DNA of 64,000 nucleotides from Artemisia argyi (taxonomy: Eukaryota > Streptophyta > Magnoliopsida > Asterales > Asteraceae), in assembly GCA_030686995.1 (NCBI GenBank), contig CM060696.1, positions 11,817,987 to 11,881,986 on the forward strand, in the 5' to 3' direction. A program made the position numbers and the translations under genes. Positions 56,986 to 64,000 of this stretch are shown here, in pieces. The stretch's first letter is position 1; each line of letters starts with the position of its first letter. The notes below the pieces were generated by a model, which saw nothing but the letters and a program-made list of their open reading frames with translations, ran no database searches and had not been told where the DNA came from.

Positions 56986-57092
56986 TAGTTGGGAGGTAGG
57001 CACACCAGAAGAATGAAAAATGTGACAGAAGAAGAATTGGAAGATATATAGGGACAAAGAATGTGTGTAACTGTGTGTCAGATTTAGTTTCA

Positions 57093-57100
57093 ATTTATAG
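57093..57100 (-). promoter_or_regulatory. TATA box of the four-exon gene
   Basis: CTATAAAT on the minus strand, about 110 bases before the ATG. The stretch between is C/T-rich, like a plant 5' untranslated region, and contains no other ATG. Confidence 0.5.
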
Positions 57101-57117
57101 AAAGATAATAGTTTATA

Positions 57118-57321
57118 TGACCGTTGGATAACGGTCATCAATGGTATAATGCAAACTCAATTCTGGGAGTGCCTACATGTATAGGTGGACAAGGAATATT
57201 ACTTTATAGAGAGGTATATGACCCTTACCCAACGGTTACCTCTTAACAACATGTATTAAATTCAAACAGAGCCGATATTTGTTTTGAAATTAGATGAAAA
57301 TTGACCGTTATCCAACGGTCT
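57118..57321 (-). promoter_or_regulatory. MSA-like (MYB3R) motif cluster
   Basis: TCCAACGGTCA (minus strand, 57118-57128) and CCCAACGGTTA (plus strand, 57228-57238) fit the plant MSA consensus YCYAACGGYYA. TCCAACGGTCT (57311-57321) misses it by the last base. Two sit in inverted pairs, GACCGTT...AACGGTC. They lie 20-230 bases upstream of the TATA box. MSA elements drive G2/M expression in known genes; here that is an inference. Confidence 0.5.
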
Positions 57322-58495
57322 AAAGCCCAACAACACAACCAAACCCATATGGATACAAAAGTTTAGATGTACCAAGAGTTAATAGATACTACCCAAAATG
57401 TACCTGTACTTTCTTTTTGGCATGTGTTAATGATAGAAAGAAAAACATAGTTAATTTTTAAAGAGTAAATTGCAAAAACAGTGCGCGTATCATCTCCAAA
57501 TCACAATCCCAGTAACTTCGAATGTGCTCCCCCTGTGGAAAACATTCAGTAAATGACTAAAATACATCTAGGTAAAAGGTTGAATATGGATATTTCAGTC
57601 ATTTAACTTTGGCCAGGGACGAAAATCGAACAAAAAGTTCCCCACACGGACTTGCACCTGCACTTTCGTAGTTATAAGGATTGCGCTTGCGATATGGACA
57701 AACCACATGAATGTGTTTTGCAGATGTTCTAGCATATATATGTATATATATGGCAAGCCATGAAACACATGCCTTGAGCTAAAGTCTCCAATTCTTATGT
57801 ACCTTTATCTAGCCTGCTAAGCAAAAGAGCATAAAGAGTCAAAACCGGCTATTAATTATATTGGTGGACTCACGAGAGAATAAGGCGGTAAAAGTCTGCT
57901 AACGTATTATTAACTACCAAGTATTTTCTTTATAAATTAATTCACTAATTCTATGTATCAATTATTTATGTTTACAGAATGAGTTTTTATATAACTAATG
58001 ATCAGAACACGAAATAATATGACAAGTTGCTTGATAATCTCTTCCCCTTCTCCACCTTCCTGTTCCGTCCCTCACCTTTCCTTCAAAAAATAAATAGATA
58101 TATGATGGTGGGCATGAAACCGAGCAACCAAGAGATATCTCTTTTATTTTATTTTATTTTATTTTATTTTATTTTATTACACGAAATAAAATGGCAGCTT
58201 AATGTTACCTCACTATCTTTCTGATTCTCTTCCTTTTTTTTTTGTACTGCTATTAATGATATGTTTATCTGTCTGAAAAGAAATGAGAGTGTCATTAATC
58301 CATAAAACCGAAATCAAATAAGCTAATAATCCCACATAGAAGCTTAAACAAACACCCACTTACTAAAACCGCAAGTTGTGTCCTTTTGGAACATTACTTG
58401 TCTGATATCCCATTCTATTACTTGAATGACTATTTAGTACGCGTTTCTTTGTGATGAAGCCATGAAGGTGCATACACTTCAGATAACATTAAGAA
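57322..58495. other. Intergenic host DNA
   Basis: No gene seen. It includes an AT-repeat near 57735-57750 and a (TTTTA)n run at about 58142-58178. Confidence 0.6.
58142..58178 (+). repeat. (TTTTA)n microsatellite
   Basis: About seven units of TTTTA in host DNA upstream of the PPR pseudogene. Confidence 0.9.
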
Positions 58496-59667
58496 ATGAG
58501 CATCTTCGCCTCAAAAGCTACACAACTATCTGCCCCACCACATGAGCATAATGACAACTTTTGTATCCCGAAAAAACCCAATTCTATATTCACCCGTCAT
58601 AGAACACCTGATGAGTCCAGCTTCTGTGCACTTAGCGTCTCATCATGGACCTCATCCATTGCTCATTATTGCCGAACCGGTTGTTTAGACCAAGCGGCTG
58701 CTGACTTCACTCGTATGAGAGATTCTGGAGCAGAACCCAATCACGTTACCTTTGTGACTCTTTGTCCAGCTGTGCTGATTTTCCTATGCACGTTCTTTCG
58801 TTTGGAGCTTCGGTGCACGGTCTTGTATGTAAACTCGATGATGATGGGTTTGTAAATAAAGGTCATTACGAGCATGCGTTGGAGTGGTTTCAAGAAATGC
58901 AAGCCTCTGGGGTTCAACCTGATTTTGTTACCATTATTTCTGCACTCTCTGCGTGTGCAAATTTAGGAGTACTTGGATTAGGCTTATGGCTTCATCGAAT
59001 TGTTTTGGAGGGAAATATGTTGAGGGATAATGTTCGGATAAATAATTCCTTGATTGACATGTATTGTAGATGCTGGTCCACTGAATTCGCATCAAGTCTT
59101 TCACAGCATGTCCAAACGCAATCTCATATCTTGGAATTCAATTATTGTGGGCTTTTCTTTAAATGGAAATCCGTAAGAGAGTCTCAAGTATTTCTATTGG
59201 ATGCAAAAATAGGGGTTGAAGCCTGATGGTGTGACTTTTACAGGTGCTTTTACTGCGTGTAGTCATGCTGGGACGATGAAGGTTTGAAACACTTTGATAT
59301 GATGATTAAACATTATAGAATATCTCCTAGAATCGAGCATTATGGATGTTTAGTAGATCTTTATAGTCGTGCGAGCTTGTTAGAAGAAGCATTGGATGTT
59401 ATAGAGAGAATGCCGATGAAACCAAATGAAGTTATACTGGGATCCGTGTTAGGAGCATGCAGAGCGGCTGGTGACATAAGATTAGCTGAAAAGCTGATGA
59501 GGTTTATTAGCAAATTGAACCCTGGTTCAAATTTTGTTCTTATTTCAAATATATATGCTGCAGGTGGAGATTGGCACAAGGCGAGCAATGTCAGAAGAAG
59601 AATGAAAAATAGGGGTATAGAGAAGAATCCAGGTGTCAGTTCAATTGAAATTATGATGAAACAGTAA
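58496..59667 (+). pseudogene. CLB19-like: PPR protein pseudogene, CLB19-like
   Basis: PLS-class pentatricopeptide repeats are plain: TSSIAHYCRTGCLDQAAADF, SGAEPNHVTFVT, EMQASGVQPDFVTIISALSA and the E-domain region RISPRIEHYGCLVDLYSRA. The order matches Arabidopsis CLB19 (PDE247), a chloroplast RNA-editing factor, as far as I recall that protein. The copy is broken: a frame shift near 58765, an internal loss of some 75 residues after CKLDDDGF, another shift near 59075, stops near 59173 and 59206, and a shift near 59280. It ends in SSIEI at 59652, where the truncated copia LTR follows at 59668. The start ATG at 58496 fits the expected N-terminal length. A working copy is probably elsewhere in the genome. 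Confidence 0.8.
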
Positions 59668-59867
59668 TGAAGAGAGAAAATGTATTTTATTATTATGAAA
59701 GAGTTATTACAAAATGAGAAGATTACAAGTATTTATACTAAAAGATAAAATACAATAGTTGACTAACTTTGACCAACTATACACTTTAGCTAAACTTTAC
59801 AAATGATCTTTGATGCTTCATATAGTGTGGTGAGACTCTGTTGTAGTTCAATCCTTGACTCACAACA
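59668..59867 (-). repeat. Copia-2 3' LTR
   Basis: On the minus strand it starts TGTTGTGAGTCAAGG and ends CATTTTCTCTCTTCA. It lies against the end of the PPR pseudogene. Confidence 0.8.
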
Positions 59868-61945
59868 TTGACTTTAGCATTGGATGTAGTATGTATTCCT
59901 TTATCCCCTCACAAGTTGGCAGTGTATAAGGATCACACATGCCCAACTTGGACAAACATTTATGGAAAGGGTAGGTAGTAAGAACTTTGGTGAATAGATC
60001 TGCTGTTTGAGCACTTGTGGAGATGTATGTTGGTAGAATTTGACCTTCTTTTATCTTTTGTCTCACAAGACGACAATCAATCTCAATGTGTTTTGTTCTT
60101 GCATGCTGAACTGGATTTGAAGCCAAGGCTATAGTTGAGACATTGTCACAAAAGATTCTTACTGGAGTTGTAGATTGAGTATGCAGATCTTGAATTAAAG
60201 ACTTGAGCCAAGTAATCTCACATGTACAGTCTGCCAAGGCTCTATACTCAGCCTCTGTAGAAGATCCAGACACTACATTCTGTTTCTTTGATTGCCATGA
60301 AATTAATCTGCTACCCAAGAAAATACCAAATCCTGTAACAGATCTCCTTGACTCGGGACAATTGGCCTAATCACTATCACAATAAGCTTGTAGGACAAGA
60401 GGATTGCACTTAGGAAAGAATAACCCTTGGCCTGGACTGAGTTTGATGTATCTAATAACTTTGTGCAATGCCTCCAAATGTCCTGTATGTGGTGATTGTG
60501 AAAATTGACTTAGATGATGAGCTGCAAAAGCTATATCTGGCCTGCTTATTGTTAGGTAAATCAACTTTCCCACCAAGGTTCTATACTAAGTTGGATCACG
60601 TAAGGGTTCCCCTGCATCATAAGTTAGCTTGACTGTGGGTTTGAGAGGTGTTTTAGCATGCTTTGTATTCATCAGGCCTGCATGTTCAATGAGGTCCAAA
60701 GCATATTTCCTTTGGCTCATTACAATACCTTTGGAATTTCTAAGAAACTCTATTCCAAGATAGTAATGTAGAGGACCAAGGTCTTTAATACTGAACTCTT
60801 TGTGTAGTTTTGTGTTGATGTCAGTCATGAAAGCCAAGGAGTTGCCTGCTAGGAGTACATCATCCACATATATGAGTAGAACCAGTGAGATTTTGTGAAT
60901 CCCATAGAAAGAAGAAATGTAGTGAGCTTGATGAACCATTGGCGATTTGCTTGTTTTAACCCATAAAGAGATTTCCTAAGCCTGCAAATAGAGTTGGGTG
61001 GTACAATTATAACCACTAGGAATGGTCATATAACTTCCTCATGTAAGTCACCATGCAGAAATGCATTGTTGACATCTAATTGATGAACATGCCAATTGGA
61101 CACCGAAGCTAGAGCTTGGATAGTTCTCACAGTGACCATTTTAGTGACTGGAGCAAACGTCTCTGTGTAGTCCACACCTTCTTTTTGATTATACCCTTTG
61201 GCCACCAACCTGGCTTTATACTTTTCAACTGTGCCATTTGCTAGCTACTTGATTTTGTAAACCCATTTATGACCAATTGCTTGTTTTCCAGGTGGTAAAG
61301 TAGTGATTTCCCATGTCTCATTCTCTTCCAAAGCAGATACTTCCTTGTTCATTACCTCCACCCATTTTGAAGATTTGGATGCTTGAGTATATGAAGTAGG
61401 TTCTGTTTCATGGTGAAGTAAATTAATGAGATGTAGTATGTATGGTTTGGTGATGTTGTTATAATTAATGAAGTTGGAGGTGTGATGTTTAGAATGAAAA
61501 GAATGAGCAGATGGTTTGTAATATTGATAATCTTTGAGTTTTGTGGGGGGTTGTTTGGTTCTATCTGAAGTTTTGAGAGGAGGTGGTGCAGGTGTTGATG
61601 AAGTTGTTGTGATAGGTGGTTCAGGTATGGATGTTGAGGGTTCTGATGTTGGTGTAGGTGTAGATATGGAAATTGGTATTGGTGCAGTGGGAATGGTTGT
61701 TGCTGGTTCTGTGAGAATAGGTGTGGGTGAAGATGTAGCAGGAGTTAGTGAGTGTTCTAGTGAAGGTATAGAATCAACATTGGAGTGTTCTAGTTAATAA
61801 TTGGATGCTGTTGGTGTAATGATGATTGGTGAAGGAACTGGTTGAGGAAAGAAAATATGAGATGGAGTGGCATTGGATGTTTCTGAGTGTGGTTGAGATT
61901 GTTTGTATGGAAAAATGTTTTCATGAAATGTTACATGTCTGCTTA
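59868..61945 (-). pseudogene. Copia-2 integrase end, reverse transcriptase and RNase H
   Basis: Reading down from 61945: RHVTFHENIFPYK (integrase end); a Pro/Thr/Ser-rich linker (about 61450-61850); RT from EVMNKEVSALEENETWEI through [38 protein letters not shown] and the intact catalytic [13 protein letters not shown] (about 60850-60890); RNase H from AYCDSD through SKKQNVVSGSSTEAEYRALA to HIEIDCRLVRQKIKEGQILP. Breaks include stops near 61243, 60587 and 60368, and a lost base near 61030. Gag, protease and most of integrase are missing. Not functional. Confidence 0.88.
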
Positions 61946-62410
61946 CAAAGACGTAACAATTCGCAATTTCAGATTAATTACTATTCCCAAAAATTTCACT
62001 ATTCATTTTCCCGAAATTTGATTTTTATTTAATATTCTCGTGTGTTAAATCATTTCCATGGCAAATTAAAAGTTTGACACTCATCAGATCATTTTCGCGA
62101 AAGTTATTAAGGAACTACACGTTTTAGGGTAAAACGTCATTCAAAAATCCTACGCACAATGAAACTCGACCGCGTTAATTTTCCCCGCATCAGAAAAATG
62201 TTTGACACACTCTTGATTTATTTGAGAATTAATCTTGACGGAAAAAAACGTGACCAAATAAACCTCGGCCGTGAAAAACAGGAATTTTCGTTTTTAAGCA
62301 CTTTGACTTAGCCTATACCTTAGCCTATACCTGCACCGCGTTCTAAGACGATTTGAGTTTTCACATTTTTGGAATAAGTCAACATATTTTTCCCTCCTCC
62401 TTTGACCAAA

Positions 62411-62468
62411 AATCGTTCCTTGATTTTATAAATCATTCCTTGATTTTATAAATCATTCCTTGATTTTT
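62411..62468 (+). repeat. Three-copy 20-base tandem repeat
   Basis: AATCRTTCCTTGATTTTATA occurs three times in a row, the last slightly changed. Confidence 0.9.
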
Positions 62469-63008
62469 AGGCTTACGGTTTTATGTCTTAAAGACATTAA
62501 ATACCAACCGACACTAGGCTGAGCCCAGTCTAGACATTATAAGTCATTTTAAATCATTATTATCATATTAGAAAAGTAACATTTTACTTTTCTCAATTTT
62601 ACACAATATTCGTACATTTTACGTATTACGCGTTTTAGACCCGTGTTTCTAGTTTTAGCAGGGTTTTAGCACCCCAATGGAACATACCACTCATTTTATA
62701 TTTTATTATGGAGTATATTGATATGTTTAACCATACTTTCAAGTTCCACATTTTTACGATACCCGGTTTTACGTTTTGAGGCTTAATCATTTACGGTTAG
62801 CATTTCCCGGAGTCAAAACTAACACAATATCTAGGATAATATCATCCAAGGCACACCTCACCCCCCTAGCCCCTTGTGAACCGCTAATAGGGGGGAGTCA
62901 CACCTTAAGGTGGCTTGATCTCATGGCTTAGGGCTTGATATGATACCAAGTGTTAAAGCTTGTTAAGAAAGCTTTGACTAAGTCCTAATTCTAACCTCCT
63001 CAAAGCCA

Positions 63009-63015
63009 TATAAAA
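63009..63015 (+). promoter_or_regulatory. TATA box in Gypsy-3 LTR
   Basis: TATAAAA in CCATATAAAACCCCC, followed by a long C/T-rich leader without genes. A plausible start of element transcription. Confidence 0.5.
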
Positions 63016-63898
63016 CCCCCTCCCCTCCCTTTTTTTGCCGTCCACCATCACACACACAAACACAATCTCCTTAGCAATTTACTTCAAGTTTCATGCATGA
63101 TACAAGTGCTTCAACAACATAGAAACACTAGTTAGGTTTTGATTCATCAAAACTACTTCCAAACCCTAGAAACTTTGGTGATTTCTCTTGAGTTTGAATC
63201 TACTCAAGTCACCTCAACTTTCATCATCTCTCTTTCAAGAATACAAGGGTAGAAAGATTGCATGAAGTGAAGTAGGGTGAAGCTTACGTCTATCAAAGCC
63301 CTTACCTTACATGTTAACTTCCTTTTTTAATTGAAAGCCAAAAGTTGTAAGCAAAACCCTAACATACTTCTTGTTAAATATCATATTCATGTTATTTACA
63401 TATCATTCATGCTATATTTTGTCTTGTGATCATGTCCATGATGTATAAAAATGGGTAAAACAAGTTATTGTAAATAATTCTTAATTTAAGTTATTTAAAC
63501 AAGTAAACTAGTGACTTTCTTGGTAAAATTTGATCAAAATGGTATAATTATGATATTGGACCATTACATATTGTAGTAGAGGACTTAACAAGGAAACCAT
63601 AGCAATTTGAACCACTTAAAATGAGTACATGAGTAAAAAGTTATGACCATTTGAAGTTACCAAAACTTTGCGGCAAAACTGCCTAAATACTTTCTGTGAC
63701 AGAACTTTAAACACGCAAAAAGAGGCCCTTCTGGTCCGTTTCACGAAAAAGTTAAAGCACGAAAGTTGTCCGGAATCACGTTTTCTTCAAAAACTCAGGG
63801 TCACCTATCCAGAAAACCAATAACGAATGAGATTTTCTTCAGTTTCTTAACAGCTATTTTATATATATAAGTCACTATATAATAGCTGTGGTTTAATA

Positions 63899-63992
63899 AG
63901 ACCAAGAGGTCTAATGACCTAGATTCAAGACCACAACCATGGCTAAAGCCAAGGTTGAGTCTCAAGACCATGGAACAATGACCAAAGGTCAT
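63899..63992 (+). repeat. Hairpin array in Gypsy-3 LTR
   Basis: AGACC-AAGA-GGTCT (63899-63912), GGCT-AA-AGCC (63941-63950), TTGAG-T-CTCAA (63955-63965) and ATGACC-AAA-GGTCAT (63978-63992). The array reaches the window edge and may go on. Confidence 0.7.
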
Positions 63993-64000
63993 GGCAAGGC

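Larger units (their letters stand above)
59668..61952 (-). mobile_element. Copia-2: 5'-truncated Ty1/copia (Ale/Retrofit-like)
   Basis: The 200-base 3' LTR (59668-59867) is followed on the minus strand by RNase H, RT and the end of integrase. The element then stops at 61952, where a different LTR begins. The lineage call rests on the short LTR and the sequence [18 protein letters not shown]. With no 5' LTR, no target duplication can be scored. Confidence 0.88.
61953..64000 (+). mobile_element. Start of a chromovirus-type LTR (Gypsy-3), runs off right edge
   Basis: At 61953 the copia sequence changes to TAACAATTCGCAATTTC, which resembles the LTR starts of LARD-2 (TGTAACAACCCGTAATTC) and Gypsy-1/2. 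AT-rich upstream DNA, then TATAAAA (63009-63015), a C/T-rich CCATCACACACACA leader and an inverted-repeat array (63899 onward) repeat the layout of the other LTRs here. The end, primer site and coding part lie beyond the window. The exact first base is uncertain. Confidence 0.5.

Noticed and set aside
58142..58178. Poly(A) or retroposon tail beside the PPR copy
   Set aside because: A TTTTA microsatellite upstream of the start, with no duplication around the PPR copy; not evidence of retroposition.
61534..61797. Gly/Val-rich plus-strand frame
   Set aside because: It is the antisense of the Pro/Thr/Ser-rich linker between integrase and RT of Copia-2.

Overview
This window is nuclear DNA of a flowering plant, and almost all of it is LTR retrotransposons. 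The retroelement proteins (Tekay-type Ty3/gypsy chromovirus, Ty1/copia, a Tat/Athila-type derivative) and the CCACC-rich LTR leaders look like the repeat complement of the daisy family (Asteraceae). That family call is my inference from memory, not a database result. I see no rRNA or tRNA gene and no CRISPR array.

Layout. (1) 1-11686: Gypsy-1, a decayed plus-strand chromovirus; its 5' LTR runs off the left edge. (2) 11687-12626: old unassigned DNA with a possible copia LTR scrap. (3) 12627-55804: a nest of elements. Copia-1 (plus, TSD ATTTT) has its 3' LTR split by a Sirevirus-like non-autonomous element (minus, TSD CACCC, 17830-55248). That element is split by Gypsy-2 (minus, 18813-53323), a nearly intact chromovirus preserved as a tandem remnant, delta-internal-LTR-internal-LTR. 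The left LTR of Gypsy-2 is split by a 10.6-kb Tat/Athila-like non-autonomous element (minus, TSD GTAAT, 22100-32724). Its right LTR is split by a 10.0-kb LARD with 4-kb LTRs (minus, TSD TTCCC, 41219-51249). (4) 55810-59667: a small island of host DNA. It holds a four-exon minus-strand gene (bHLH95/RGE1-like ACT-like C-terminus, MSA/MYB3R-type motifs in its promoter) and a plus-strand PPR pseudogene resembling the chloroplast RNA-editing factor CLB19. (5) 59668-61952: a 5'-truncated minus-strand copia (short LTR, Ale/Retrofit-like). (6) 61953-64000: the start of another chromovirus-type LTR, plus strand, running off the right edge.

How the parts work together. Each autonomous element carries gag, protease, reverse transcriptase, RNase H and integrase, but every copy here has disabling mutations. 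The two long non-autonomous elements keep only LTRs, primer site and polypurine tract (plus one gag-position ORF in the Tat-like one), so they must borrow enzymes in trans. LTR-LTR divergence read by eye fits the nesting order: Copia-1 is clearly diverged, the Sire-like element differs at 4 of 494 sites, the Tat-like element at roughly 14 of 3840, and the LARD at about one substitution in 4021.

Most notable: the LTRs of Gypsy-1, Gypsy-2 and the right-edge element carry serial arrays of short perfect inverted repeats (about one per 50 bases, eleven in Gypsy-2), with compensatory changes that keep stems pairing. Both gypsy copies also carry an extra ORF before gag (acidic plus coiled-coil protein) and a splice-acceptor-like site four bases before the gag ATG. 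These suggest a structured, possibly spliced leader in this lineage.
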